Part shown: positions 8,531 to 20,684 of the stretch, piece by piece
Layout of the letters: every line of letters begins with the position of its first letter
Numbering within the stretch: position 1 is the stretch's first letter
Assembly (NCBI GenBank): GCA_028713225.1
Contig: JAQTOS010000002.1
Location: 1-64,000, forward strand
Length of the DNA stretch: 64,000 nucleotides
Reading direction: 5' to 3'
Source: Candidatus Altimarinota bacterium
GTDB taxonomy: Bacteria > Patescibacteriota > Gracilibacteria > BD1-5 > UBA6164
Notes under the pieces: model-generated
The model's database searches: none
Seen by the model: the letters and a program-made list of their open reading frames with translations, nothing else
What the model was told of the DNA's origin: nothing
Position numbers and translations under genes: made by a program

Positions 8531-10507
8531 ATGAAAAAAATAATAGGAATTTTAACATTATCTACTTTTGTTCTTGCTTCTTGTTGAAGTACAAGTGTAG
8601 TTGAACAAAAACAAGTTGTAGAAAAAAAATATGCAAAAATTGAAACAATTGCATTATCTAATTTTGCAGAAGAACTTAAATTGACTTGAAAAATTGCAGC
8701 CAGTAAAGAAACTGTAATTTCAGCTCAAATTTGATGATCTATAAAACAAGTAAATTATAAAGTTTGAGACAGAGTAAATGCTGGAGATGTTTTGGCTGTT
8801 GTTGACGATAAAGCTAATTTACTTTCTGTAAATTTACAAAATGCTGCAAATTCTTATGCGAATGTAAGTGATATTTATACTCTTACAAAAGAAAGTATTT
8901 TAAAAGATTTGGATTCAGCTAAATTACAACTTCAAAATGCAAAAACATCTAGAGATAATACATATAAAACAACAGATGAACAATTAAAATTGGCAAATAC
9001 TCAACTTGATAATGTAAATACTACAGATAAAAATACTAAAGATACATCTGGTATTGCTATAGATTTATCAAAAAAATCTTTGGAAACTGCTAAAATAAAT
9101 TTAGCTAATTTTGAAAAAAATTACTTAGAAACTATTTCTTCTCTTAATACTAAAAATAAAAATTTATTAAAAAATATAGATTCTAGTATAAATTCTAGTT
9201 TAACTTCTATAGATTCAGCTCTTACTTATGCTGATACTATACTTTGAATAAGTTCAGAAAATAGATATCTAAATGATTCATATGAAGTTTATTTAGGAGC
9301 AAAAGATACTTCAACAAAAACAAAAGCTGAAACTGATTATACTGCGGCTAGAACTTATTATAATAAATTAAATTCTTCTAATGATGATACATTAACTCAG
9401 TTGGATAATTTAAAAACTTTAGCTGATAAAACAGTTACTCTTTATAATGATTTAGTAAAAGTTACAGATAATTCAATAGTTTCATCTTCTTTTAATGATG
9501 CTACTTTAGCGGCTATGAAAGCAAGTATAAAAGCTAATCAAGCTACAGTTCTTTGAGTTAGGGCTACTGTTATAAATCTTCAAAGTTCTCAAGATGATTT
9601 AGCTTCAACTATATCAAGTACAAAAACTAGTTTAGAGACTCAAAAAACATCTCTTAATCAAGCTATTGTTATAGCAGAAACTAGTTTACAAAATACTTTA
9701 AGTTCTACAAATACTAATTTAGATAGCATTTCTGGTAATAAAACTCTTTTACAAAATCAATTACAAAGCACTATAGCTACTATAAAATCTTCAAGAGATG
9801 CTGTAGATAATGCTGTTAAAATAGCAGAGAATGCTTATAATTCTTCAAAAGCCAAACTTGATGCTAGTCTTGCTTCTACAAAAAATCAACTTGATTCTAG
9901 CGCTGGACAAAAAAATCAAGTATTACAACAAATAGATAATACTCTTATAAAAGCTCCATTTTCTGGAGTAATTACTGCAAAAAATATAGAAATTGGTCAA
10001 ATGTTAGGAGCAGGAACTCCAGCATTTTCTATATCAAATGAAAATTCTCAAATAGTAAAACTTGACCTAAATTCTGATAACATTAAGTTTGTAAAAATTG
10101 GACAAGAAGTAATTATTTCAAAATCTTGAAAAGAAATAAAAGGGAATATAAGCCTTGTTTCAGCTTCTGCTGATTCAGTTACAAGAATGTACAAAGTAGA
10201 AGTTAGTTTTGATTTTACAAAATTTTCTGGTGTAGTTTTGGGTGATTATGTAGATGTATTTATGAAAAAAGAAACTGGAACTGATGCTAATTTAATTGTT
10301 ATTCCTTTTACAGCTCTTATAACTTCAAGTACTTGAGATTTCTCAGTTTACAAAATTTGAAGTGGAAGTGTTCTATCTTCTCAAAATATAAAAATTTGAG
10401 CTTCAAATTCTCATGAAGTAGTAGTTACTGATTGATTAAAAGTTTGAGATAAAATAGTAACAGAAGGAACTCTGAATTTGAGTGAAGGTGATACTGTACA
10501 AGAATAA
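8531..10507 (+). CDS. RND efflux membrane fusion lipoprotein, very long hairpin
   Basis: 658-residue periplasmic-adaptor (HlyD/AcrA-type) protein. Lipobox LASC near residue 19, then a lipoyl-like half domain (ISAQIGGSIKQVNYKVGDRVNAGDVLAVVDD), an alpha-helical region of roughly 370 residues rich in Ser, Thr, Asn and Leu, then the second half (IKAPFSGVITAKNIEIGQML) and beta-barrel segments. Typical adaptors are near 400 residues, so the hairpin is far longer than usual. It is followed by the RND pump with a 17-bp gap, so the two are co-transcribed. No outer-membrane channel gene is adjacent, consistent with a cell that may lack an outer membrane. Confidence 0.88.
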
Positions 10508-10524
10508 TTATTAAACAAAATTTT

Positions 10525-13500
10525 ATGACAAATAAAATAGAATCAAAATATCTAGCTGCTCTAGAATATGATAAAAATCTTGATAAATCTTGGTATGCTT
10601 TTTTCATAGATAGAACTAGATTTACTATACTAATTATTATGATGATAGTAGTTGCAGGTTATTTGTGACTAAAAAGTCTTCCTCTTGAATCAAATCCAGA
10701 AATAAATATTGGAATTGCTTCTGTTATTGTTACTTTGCCTGGAGCAAGTCCAGAAAGTATGGAAGATTTGGTGACTAAAAAAATAGAAAAAGAAATCGCG
10801 AAAATAGATGGTATTGATACTATTACATCTACTTCACAAAATTCAGTTTCGGCTATTACTGTACAATTTAAATCTACTGTAAATACAACTGAAGCTGTTA
10901 GAGATATGAAAGATAAAGTAGATGCTGTAAAATCTCAATTACCAAGTGATGCTAAAGATCCAATTGTAAAAGAATTTTCTTTTTCAGATACTCCTATTTG
11001 GACTTTTTCAGTTTCTGGAAATTATGATGGATTTGCCCTTTATACTTATGCTAAAAAAATTAGAGATGAACTTGAAAAAAATCCACTTATTTCTGAGGTT
11101 AAAATATCTGGTTGATCTGAAACTGAATATTTAGTTAGTATAGATCCTAAAAAATTAGAAAATTACAATCTTAGTTTAACAAGTGTAAACCAAGCTTTGC
11201 AATCAGTAAATATGACTATGCCAATAGGAAATTATGATATTGGAGATTATACTCATAGTTTATCTGTTGATGAGAGATTTTATAATATAAATAAGATAAA
11301 AGACATAGTTGTAACAAAATTTGGTGATACTGGAACTATTACTTTAAAAGATATTGCAGATGTAAAAGAATCTCCAAAAAAAATCACTTCTATTTCTAGA
11401 ATGAGTGATGCAGGATGAAAAAGTCAAAATGCAGTAACATTATCAGTTGTAAAAAAAACTTGAGGTTCAATAGTAAACTTAGTAAATGAAGGACAAGTTG
11501 CACTTGACGAAATGCTTCTCAAAAAAACTATTCCAAGTGATTTAAAAATAACTACAATAGTAGATCAATCAGAAAGAATTAAATTAGATTTATCTCATCT
11601 TATAAGAGATTGAATAATTACAGTACTTCTTGTATTTATTACTTTGTTTTTGATAATTTGAATCAAAGAAGCTCTCGTTGCTTGAGCTGCCGTTCCACTA
11701 GTTTTCTTAATAACTTTTACAGTTATGGCTGTGGCTGGACAGACTTTGAATTTCCTTTCAATGTTTGCTCTTATCTTATCTCTTTGACTTTTAGTTGATG
11801 ATGCGATAGTAGTAATTTCAGCAATAAATCAGTATAAAAAAACTGAGAAATTTACGACTAGAGAAGCAGCTATTTTAGTACTTCGTGATTATCATAAAGT
11901 ACTTATTACTACCACTTTGACGGTTGTTTGGATATTTTCATCTATGCTTTTTATGACATGAATGATAGGTAAATTTATATTTTCTATTCCTTTTGTTATA
12001 ACTATTACTTTACTTGCTTCTCTTGTTATAGCTCTTACTATAAATCCAAGTTTGGCTGTAATGTTTTCTGGAAAAGATGATAAAATATCTTCTGATTCTA
12101 TCAAAATTAGATGAAAATCTAAGTTTAAAGAAAAATTAAATCAAGCCCTAAATTCTGGATTTATTTCGCTACATCCTTTAGAACAATTTTATGGTAAAGT
12201 TATTACTTACTTAATTTCAGAAAATAAAAGAGTAAGAAATTTGTTACTTTGAACTTTGCTTTTGTTTTTTTCTGCTTTGGTTTTACCAATTTCTGGAATA
12301 TTAAAAAGTGATTTTTTCCCAAAATGAGATGCTGATAATTTATATATAAATATGGAAGCTGAGGCTGGAACTAAGCTTGATAAAATGAGTAAATTAGCAT
12401 TAAATGTAGAAAAATTAGTATTAAAAGAAAAAGAAGTTTCATCATTTTCTACTTCTATCGGATGACTTGCTTCTGTAGGGAAATCATCTGGTTGAAGCTC
12501 ATCTTCTTCATCAAATTATGCAAATATAAGTATAAATCTTATAAAATCAGAATATGGTAGAAAAGAGTCATCTATTGATATAGCCGAAAGACTAAGACAA
12601 GAAGTTAAAAATATAAAAGACTTCAAAGTTACAGTTGTAGAATCATCTTCTGGACCTCCAGCTTGAGGGGATTTCGAATTAAAAATTTCAGGTGATGATT
12701 TCATAGTTTTGGATAAAATTTCATCTTATGTTAAAAAAACTCTGCAAACTATTCCTGGAGCTATAAACATAGATACTTCTAGAAAAGCTCTTCCTTTTGA
12801 ATATAATTTTGCATTAGATAATTCTAAATTAGCTTTATATGATTTGAGTATTCCACAAGTATCAAGTTTTTTGAAAAATGCTATAGATTGAGTAGAATCA
12901 ACAAAAATTTATAAATGAACAGATGAAATAATTGTTAGAACAAAGTACGATACAGCATCAACAGATACTCTGGATAAAATCAAAGATTTGAAATTATTAA
13001 ACAATAAATGACAATATGTTTATTTGAGAGATATTGTCCAAGAAAAATTTAAAGCTTCAGTTTTTTCTATAACTAGAATAGACCAAGAGAGAATAGTTTC
13101 TGTTACAGCAAGTGCTGCTAAATGAGTTACTTGAGCTCAAATACTTGCGGAATTTAACAAGAAAACTGCTAATTATACATTGCCTTCAGGTTACCAATTT
13201 ATAACAGGTTGAGCAAATGAAGAAAACCAAAAATCAGTTATGAGTTTGCTTATCGCACTTGTATTTGGTATGATTTTCATCATCGCAACTTTGATATTGC
13301 TTTATGATTCATTTAGACAATCAGTTTTAGTTCTTATAACTATTCCACTTTCTCTAATTTGAGTATTTTATGGATTAACTTTATTTGCTCAACCACTTAG
13401 TTTCCCAGGTCTTATCTGACTAGTTGCACTTTTTGGTATAGTTGTAAGAAACTGAATAATTCTTTTTGATAAGATAAACCAAAATCTATGAGAAAATATT

Positions 13501-13728
13501 CCATTCAAAGAATCTATAATAGATGCCTGAATGAGCAGACTAGAACCAGTAGTTCTAACTTCTATCTGTACAGTTCTTGGTATGGTTCCACTTACTCTAA
13601 GTAATCCTACTTGGACATCTCTAGGACTTTCTATAATATTCTGACTATCAGTTTCAACAGTCTTCACACTGCTTGTACTTCCAAGTTTGTATTATATGGT
13701 GTTTAAGAAAAAGTATGGAGTTAAATAA
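10525..13728 (+). CDS. RND-family efflux pump (AcrB/HAE1 type)
   Basis: 1,067 residues, normal for inner-membrane RND pumps that export drugs or envelope compounds using the proton gradient. Visible: first membrane segment (TRFTILIIMMIVVAGYLG), porter-domain motif LPGASPESMEDLVTKKIE, the membrane block with GLLVDDAIVVISAINQY holding the paired Asp of the proton relay, and the second repeat (LFGIVVRNGIILFDKINQN, LTSICTVLGMVPLTLS). Several glycines of these motifs are TGA. It forms an operon with the adaptor gene upstream and ends at a terminator. Confidence 0.93.
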
Positions 13729-13733
13729 AAAAA

Positions 13734-13762
13734 TAATCTAAGCGAAAGCTTAGATTTTTTTT
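13734..13762 (+). terminator. Terminator of the RND operon
   Basis: Stem aatctaagc/gcttagatt with a GAAA loop followed by a run of T. Confidence 0.88.
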
Positions 13763-13779
13763 TATTATAATATATAATA

Positions 13780-14256
13780 TTATTGTCTTAACTCTACCCA
13801 AGTATTTATTGTTCACGCACTTACTGTTGTGTAATATTGAGCATTATTTGGAACAATATAAGTTGCTACTAAATTAGCAGATGATGATGAATATAAATAA
13901 CTTACTCTAACTCAGTTTACATAAGATGCTAGTACAAATCCAGCAACTGTAGTTGGGAAAATAGATACTGTTATAGGTTTTCAAGTAGTGTTTGTATAAA
14001 TAGCTCATGAAGTTCTATAATTTGGTGAACTAGTGTTAGTTAAGTCCATGTTTTGCCGAGTTTGATCTACTCACAATTGAGATTTTCAAATATTGTTTAC
14101 TGTAGTTACTAAATTATTCCAAATAGTAGAATTTAGAGTGTCTCAGTTAGTTTGAGTTGGCAAATCAGTCCAGGCTGCAAATCCTATAAATCAAGTTATA
14201 ACTGTTCATAGGAAAACAATTCATCCTAAAAAGGCTTTTTTAATTGTTTCTTTCAT
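13780..14256 (-). CDS. Secreted paralogue A (shared N-terminal module)
   Basis: 158 residues. It has a membrane/signal segment (IKKAFLGIVFLGTVITGFIGFA), then the module AAWTDLPTQ...LNSTIWNNLVTTVNNIG, which is shared with the genes at 14279 and 21781, then a beta-rich C-terminus without a recognised domain. Glycines are largely TGA, so it is a resident gene. It probably is an exported or membrane-anchored surface protein (inference from the N-terminus). It converges on the RND operon. Confidence 0.7.
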
Positions 14257-14278
14257 AGTTTCTTAAAATTAATTATTA

Positions 14279-14715
14279 TTATCTTAGTTCAAACCACCTT
14301 GATACTCATCCTGTGACAACTATAGAATATGTTGATCCATTTGGTACAATTCCTGTTACACCGCTTATTGCTCCTGTGACTACAACTCCATTTATAACTA
14401 ACCGACATTGGTTTGCTGTAGTTACATTGTAAACTGAAACTATTATGGGTTTTCCCGTATTATTTGTATATTGTGTGGCTGTAGCAATAGATATTCAGCT
14501 TGTTCTACTTGCAACCGAGTTTGGTCTACTCACAATTGAGATTTTCAAATATTGTTTACTGTAGTTATAACTTGGTTCCAAATACTAGCATTTAGTGGAG
14601 TATTATCAACTTGAGTAGGTAAATCAGTCCAAACTGCAAATCATAGATAAGAAAATAGAACAGTTCCGGAGAATGCTAATCCAGAAAGGATACTTTGTTT
14701 TATTTGTTTATTCAT
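14279..14715 (-). pseudogene. Secreted paralogue B, frameshifted
   Basis: A close relative of the gene at 13780. Residues 1 to about 72 (MNKQIKQSILSGLAFSGTV... to VDQTR) are in one frame, which then meets TAA after about 20 codons. The following sequence (VASRTSGISIATATQYTNNTGKPII... to SRWFELR, TAA) matches the paralogue's C-terminus only in another frame. The shift lies near 14510, in the ACTCGGTTGC region. The span of 437 bp is not a multiple of three. It is either a recent pseudogene, a sequencing error or a recoding site; I favour the first two. Confidence 0.65.
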
Positions 14716-14860
14716 AAATAAAATTTAAAAAATATTTACCGAAATTTTACTAGATTAAAAACTAAAGTCAAATTTTAAAATACTCACTAAAAATTTGATA
14801 AAATACACTTTCTGAGTATAAATAAAGCCAATTTAAAAACGTAAAATTAAAGCTTTCAGA

Positions 14861-16027
14861 ATGAAAAAAATAGATACAAATAAATTGATGATAATATTTA
14901 TAGGATTTCTGGATATTTTGGCTATTGGAATTTTTGTTCCAACTTTACCAGATTTAGCAAAATATTACTGAGTTTCGGCTCATCTAATATCTTATGCTAT
15001 TGTTGCGTATGCATTTTTTTCTTTTATAGCTGGACCGGTTTTGGGGCAATTATCTGATGTTTTCGGTAGAAAAAAAATACTTATTTTATGTATTGTGTGA
15101 TCTGTGGCTTCAAATCTACTTATGACTTTGACTGCTAGTTTTACAATTTTTATATTAGCCAGAATTATAAATTGAATTACTGGTTGAAATATAAGTGTTA
15201 TAAGTTCTATGATGTCAGATATATCAAAAGATAAAAAAGAAAGAATGACAAATATGTGAATAATTTGAGCTTTATTTTGACTTGGATTTATTGTTTGACC
15301 AGCTCTTTGAGCTATGCTGTTAGCATTTTGAGTAAAAGCTCCATTTTGGCTTATGACAATTGCTTCTGTATTTGAGCTTGTTATGATGATTATTTTTTTG
15401 AAAGAAACTCACTTAAATACTATAAAAAAGAAAATAAATTATAATCCATTTAGTTCTATTTTTAAATTTTTAAAAGATGTAAATGTAAGAATATTTATAG
15501 TTTCACTTTTTATGCTTATTCTTAGTTTCTCTCTTTATCAAGGGATGTTTCCAGTATTTTTGGCTAAAGAATTTTCTCTTCCTGCCTATGTAACCTGATA
15601 TATAATGAGTGCAGTATGACTTGTTATAGCTTTTAATCAAGCATTTTTACTAAAGAGATTTTGGTTGAAAATGTTTTCTTTGAGCAAGTTATTTTTCATC
15701 ATAAATATTTGAATTTTTATACTTTTTGTAATGCTTTTTTTAATAAAAGATTTAACAACATTCTTGATTGTTTTCTTTTTCTTAGTAGCTCTGCAATGAG
15801 TTGTAAATCCTATTTATCAATCTGAAATTGTAGAAAATACGGGTGAGCACGAAAGATGAGAAATAATGTGAGTTATGTGATCTTTGCAATCTATGAGTAT
15901 GTTTATTTGACCACTTATTTGAGGTATTTGTATAGATAGAAATATTTCGATGTTTTGATTTGGAGCAATAATTGTATTTATAAATATTTTGATTATAACT
16001 AGACTTGTAAAAAAATTAAAGAATTAA
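14861..16027 (+). CDS. MFS transporter, multidrug/sugar efflux type
   Basis: 388 residues with about 12 predicted membrane segments. The MFS motif A is clear after segment 2 (GQLSDVFGRKKIL), and the segment 5 motif (GALFGLGFIVGPALGAML) resembles motif C of proton-coupled drug antiporters of the DHA1 group. The substrate cannot be read from the sequence. TGA supplies most glycines in the membrane segments. The gene stands alone, 29 bp before the next start. Confidence 0.88.
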
Positions 16028-16055
16028 GTTTTATTTAAAAGATAATTTTCTTTTT

Positions 16056-16919
16056 ATGATATTAGGGTCGTTTTTTATTAATTATATATTTTTGATAATA
16101 TTTGCATTAAGTTTTTTCTTGGTGATATATTTTTATTACAAAAAATATTATATTATTAGTAGATTGAAATTAATAGAACATAGAATAGAAAAAAGACGAT
16201 TTATCCTATCTAGATTTGTTTTGAAGCATATAGTATTTATATCAATTATATTTTGTATCCTTTATTGTATATCTCTATATTTAATTTTTTTTAAAATTTC
16301 AAACTGATATTTATCAGAAGAAAATAACTTTAATTACAAGTTAAATAATATTGAAAATATTAAAAATTATACCAATTTAGATACTTATTTTTCAGATAAT
16401 AAAGCTAAAACAATTCAGCCAGTAAATATAATAATAGTTACAGATAAAGATATTTCTAAGTTATTAAATAATTTGTGACGGATAAAAAATGAAACATTTG
16501 TAGATAATAATATTAGATTAAGAGATTTTTATTCACTTTACATGAAAAAAGAATTACCAGTAAGTAATTTATATTTGAATTGAAAAGCCCAAAATATGGC
16601 ATTTCAAATGAAATCAGATAGTAATTTTACTAGAATTCATTTAAGAGTTTGGGATTTTTGAAAACTTAAGGAAAAAAGTATTTATTTGATAAGTATATCG
16701 AAAGATACAAGTCTGAATCTAACAATGTATAATAATTTTTTGACTCCAATTCATAAAATAGACTCAAATGTAGATTTCCAAAGGGAATTTTTTATAAAAC
16801 AAATTATCACAAAATATCCATATATAAAATATAAAAAAGAGAATTTATTTTATTTTAACAAAAAATTAAATAAATTAAATTTCAAGACAGATTGAGATGT
16901 CTATATAATTAATTATTAG
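16056..16919 (+). CDS. Membrane-anchored LssY-C-like protein
   Basis: 287 residues. Two N-terminal hydrophobic segments (about 5-25 and 55-77) flank a basic loop. The remainder has the pattern of the LssY C-terminal domain: PVNIIIV near residue 125, LPVSNLYLNGKAQNMAFQM, then RIHLRVWDFGK. That domain is often fused to PAP2 phosphatases; here no phosphatase domain is present. Function is unknown; it is probably an envelope protein exposing the domain outside. Family assignment is from pattern recognition and is moderate. Confidence 0.6.
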
Positions 16920-16991
16920 AATATATAATCTATTTTTCTTGCTTTTTCTGAAAATACTCTATACTAAAAATATATAAAATAATTTTCAAAT

Positions 16992-17414
16992 ATGAAAAAA
17001 ATACTTAGTTTTTTTGTAATATTATCAATTTTGACTATCTCAAATTTCCATAATTCTGTTATGGCTTTTTGCGATACTTGAAAATGTGAGACTTCAATGT
17101 CTGATATGCAAGATTCTATGGATTCTTCTTGTTGTGGAGATAAAGAAATAAAAAAAGAAAGCAAAAAATGTAATTCTGATTGTTGCTATTCTGATAATTA
17201 TAATTCATCTGCAATTTATGTTGCAAAATTAGAAACAAAAGAAAAAGTAGTAAAAATTATTTTTAAAAATCCATCATTTTCATTTGTAGAACCGAGTTTC
17301 GATTTTTCAAATAAAAATATATTAAATTTGAATTCTCCGCCTTGAATTAAAAGCAAAATATCTGGTAATTATGCTTATCATAATCTCGTAAAAATCATAA
17401 AATCAAATACTTAA
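16992..17414 (+). CDS. Cys-rich exported protein beside multicopper oxidase
   Basis: 140 residues with a signal peptide (MKKILSFFVILSILTISNF...VMA). After it comes a Cys- and Met-containing segment: FCDTGKCETSMSDMQDSMDS, then SSCCGDKE and CNSDCCYSD. The CC and CxxxCC pairs suggest metal binding or disulfides. The gene ends 92 bp before the multicopper oxidase, so a role in copper binding or delivery is a reasonable inference. I do not recognise the family. Confidence 0.65.
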
Positions 17415-17506
17415 AAACTATCTTTTTATAAAGTTTAGATTTTTTTTCGTGCGCGAAAATTAATATATAAAATAATATAGTTTTTTTAGTATTTAAAATA
17501 ATAATT

Positions 17507-19255
17507 ATGAACCAAAAAATAATAATAGGACTTTTAACTGCAATTGTAGTTATAATGTGAATTTTCCTTTTTAAATCAGAATTTAGAGATGAAAATTTTT
17601 CTTCATTTCATAACAGAATGATGTGATGAAATAATTTTTCAGAAAATAAAGTTCCTTTTGAGTGATATAGTAAGCAAATGGCTGCTCATTGTTCTATGAT
17701 GCCAGAAATGCCTGGTTGTGAAAAATATACAGCTTTGGCATCAAAATCCACTAATGTAGCAGTGGAAAATAAAACAGATTCTAGTGATATTTCTAATCTA
17801 GCAAGTGCTAAAAAAGCGGAAATTATAGAATTGAAAAATGGCGATACTTATACAATGGAAGTAACAAAAGTGAAAAAAGAAATATGAAATAAGGAAGTAC
17901 AAATGCTTGCTTATAATGGAAGTATTCCAGGGCCTGTGATAAAAGTAGCTCAAAATAGCGAAATAACTTTGAAATTTATAAATAAAGTTCCAGATTTGGA
18001 AACAACTTTGCACTCTCATGGATTAAGACTTGATAATGCATTTGATTGAGTTCCAGTTGATATGATGTGAAAACAAAAAGTTTTGAAATATGGAGAATCT
18101 TTTGAATATAAATTGAAATTTCCTGATGCTGGAATTTATTGGTATCATCCACATGTTGCAGAAGATATGCAACAAGCTATGTGACTTTATGGAAATTATT
18201 TAGTTGAACCAACTTGAGATAATTATTGGTCAAAAGTAAATAGAGAAGAAACTTTGGTTTTGGATGATATTTTGATGGACAACGACAAAATCGAGAAATT
18301 TTCTTCATCATTTTCAAACTATGTTTTAATGTGAAGATACGGAAATACTATGATGATAAATGGAGATACTGCTTATACTCTTAATGCTAAAAAATGAGAA
18401 GTTCTTAGAATGTATTTCACAAATGTTTCAAATACTAGACCTTATAATATTCATATTCCATGAGCTAAAATAAAGCTTGTTTGAGGTGATAATGGAAAAT
18501 ATGAAAAAGAGACTTTTATAGAAAATTTCACTATAGCACCAGCTGAAAGATATGTTGTTGATGTTTATTTTCCAGATTCTGGAACTTTTGAAATTCAAAA
18601 TATAACACCAGTTTCAAAATATACTCTTTGAAAAGTAGTTGTAAGCAATGAAAAAATAAAAAATTCTTATAAATGAGAGTTTGATACTTTGAGAACTAAT
18701 AAAGATGTAATATCAGATATTGATAAATTTAGACCTTATTTTGACAAACCAGTAGATAAAAATCTGACTCTTAGTTTAGGTCATAAATGAATGAAATGAT
18801 GAATGTGAGGAGGGATGATGTGATGAATGAATATGTGAAATGAACAAAATGATGACTGAATAGAACGGGAAGATTCTATGCAAGCAATGAACAAAAATTC
18901 AAATTCTAATACACTTCAGTGGAAAATCCTAGAAGACAATACTGGAAAAGAAAATATGGATATAAATTGGAAATTTAAAGTTTGAGATAAAGTAAAAATC
19001 AAAATTTATAATGATCCAAATTCTATGCATCCAATGCAACATCCTATACATTTTCATGGTCAAAGATTTCTTGTTATTTCTAGAAATTGAGTAGCTCAAA
19101 CTAATCTAGTTTGGAAAGATACAACTTTAATCAAAAAATGAGAAACTGTAGAAATTCTTGTTGATATGAATAATCCGTGAGATTGGATGAGTCATTGTCA
19201 TATTGCAGAACATCTTATGTCTGGAATGATGATGCATTTTGTAGTAGAAAAATAA
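17507..19255 (+). CDS. Multicopper oxidase
   Basis: 582 residues, with an N-terminal membrane/signal segment (IIIGLLTAIVVIMGIFLF). The four copper motifs are intact: HSHG (169-172), WYHPH (212-216), HPMQHPIHFHG (from 508) and SHCHIAEHLMSGM (His563, Cys564, His565). The axial Met in the last motif fits type 1 copper. A Met/Gly-rich loop at about 425-445 (MKGGMGGGMMGGMNMG), written largely with ATG and TGA codons, resembles the Met-rich Cu(I) site of CueO-type cuprous oxidases. Cu(I) detoxification or metal oxidation outside the membrane is likely. Confidence 0.93.
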
Positions 19256-19262
19256 AAAAATA

Positions 19263-19290
19263 AAAACTATTTCTTCTGAAATAGTTTTTA
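19263..19290 (+). terminator. Terminator after the multicopper oxidase
   Basis: Arms aaaactattt/aaatagtttt with a six-base loop, then T-rich sequence. Confidence 0.8.
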
Positions 19291-19345
19291 TTTTGACTTT
19301 GAAGGAAAAATCCTTATAAAACTCTCTTTTAAATTACAAAAAAAT

Positions 19346-20407
19346 ATGGATTTCAACTACAAACAATCATTTATAGAATTATCTCTTATAGATATAAAAG
19401 ATGCTATATATTTAGCATCACATGAAATAAATTCTCAAATAGTAGATTTACTTAATTCATGAGATATCGTTATAACTTGTTATTGAAGTGATGCGAAACT
19501 AGATAAATGGAATAGAAAAAAATCAAGTATAGATTTACTTGTTTGTAATAAAAGTGATTTAGTGAGTTCTGAAGAAATAAAAGAATTACTAAAAGATTTT
19601 ATAGAAAAATCAAAAGATTTAATTGTAGATAATACTTATAATGAATTTTGAACTGATTGAGAAGTTTACCAGATTCAAGATGAAATACCAATTGGTAAGG
19701 AAATATCAACTTTGGCTCAAGATGATTATTATATAGATGTATTGAATTTTTCAGATGAACTGCATAAATATGAAAATAAAACTTTTCCAGATAGGCTTAT
19801 TGATGCATATAATATCTATTGAGATTCTGAAACTCTATTTAGCTTCAAACAAAAAATGCTAGATGATATTATAAGTTCACCAAAAATCTTAAAAGATTTT
19901 AAGCAAGATGTAAAATCTTATTTCAAAGAAGAGACTATTAGATGAAAAAATATTAGAAAAAATCAGCAAAATCATTTTAATTTTGATTTGGGAAGAGATT
20001 TTTGAATTTTAAGATATGATAGGAAAGATTTTTTTGGTTTCAAACATTGACCAATGAGAGCTTTGCAATACAAAATAATAGAAAAATTTATTTCTTTTGT
20101 TTTAGATAGAAAAGATTCAAGTTTGATAAGAAATTTTCCATTTTCTATAGAAAAAAGACTTATGTATTTTAAAGAAAATAAAATTATTTCTTGAATAACT
20201 AATGTAGAATATTTAGAAATTATAGAATTATATAAATTTTTTAGAGATTTAAATGAAAGAATATATTATATGACTTTATCAACAAAATATACAACTAGTC
20301 TTTTTTATGTTGATGAAATAAAAGCATTTATGTTTAAGAATTATGAATATTCAAAAGTTAGCGAAAAATTAGATAGATTTACTCAATTGTTCCAAAAGCT
20401 TGCCTAA
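19346..20407 (+). CDS. Nucleotidyltransferase-like protein
   Basis: 353 residues, soluble. Near residues 45-68 it has VITCYGSDAKLDKWNRKKSSIDLLV, close to the G-S-x(n)-S-D-I-D-L pattern of pol-beta-fold nucleotidyltransferases such as the GlnD/DUF294 groups, although one of the usual two Asp appears as Ser (SSID). The rest is helical and unrecognised. A nucleotidyltransferase fold is likely; substrate unknown and activity uncertain because of the altered motif. Confidence 0.5.
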
Positions 20408-20420
20408 AAACAAGCTTTTT
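20396..20420 (+). terminator. Terminator overlapping the 19346 gene stop
   Basis: Arms aagcttg (20396-20402) and caagctt (20411-20417) followed by T; the stop codon lies in the loop. Confidence 0.7.
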
Positions 20421-20451
20421 CTTTGCTTAATTATCTAAAATCATTAAACTG

Positions 20452-20479
20452 AAAAATAATATTTATTAATAAATAATTT
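20452..20479 (+). repeat. 28-bp direct repeat, copy 1
   Basis: An AT-only 28-bp sequence beginning aaaaataatatttattaata directly before the 20482 ATG; identical to 20654-20681. Confidence 0.75.
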
Positions 20480-20481
20480 TT

Positions 20482-20661
20482 ATGAAAATAACATTAAATA
20501 TATTGATTATTATAACAATTTTATTTACTTCTTTTTGATCTGCAGAAGCTTATAGAAAAGCATCATATCATTCTTATATAACATGACCTAAAGGATGATG
20601 TTATTATATTAATTCTCATTGAAATAAAACATATGTTGCAAGAAATAAATGTAAAAAATAA
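20482..20661 (+). CDS. Small exported protein, 59 residues
   Basis: MKITLNILIIITILFTSFGSAEA is a clear signal peptide. The mature part is about 36 residues, basic, with two Cys (GGCYYINSHGNK...NKCKK). The GGCYYIN...GNKTYV pattern recalls short secreted peptides linked to restricted phage-like or cell-wall domains, but I cannot name a family. It is bracketed by 28-bp direct repeats, so the unit may have been inserted or duplicated. Confidence 0.6.
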
Positions 20662-20681
20662 TATTTATTAATAAATAATTT
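20654..20681 (+). repeat. 28-bp direct repeat, copy 2
   Basis: Identical to 20452-20479. It overlaps the stop of the 20482 gene and ends 3 bp before the next start. Confidence 0.75.
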
Positions 20682-20684
20682 CCT

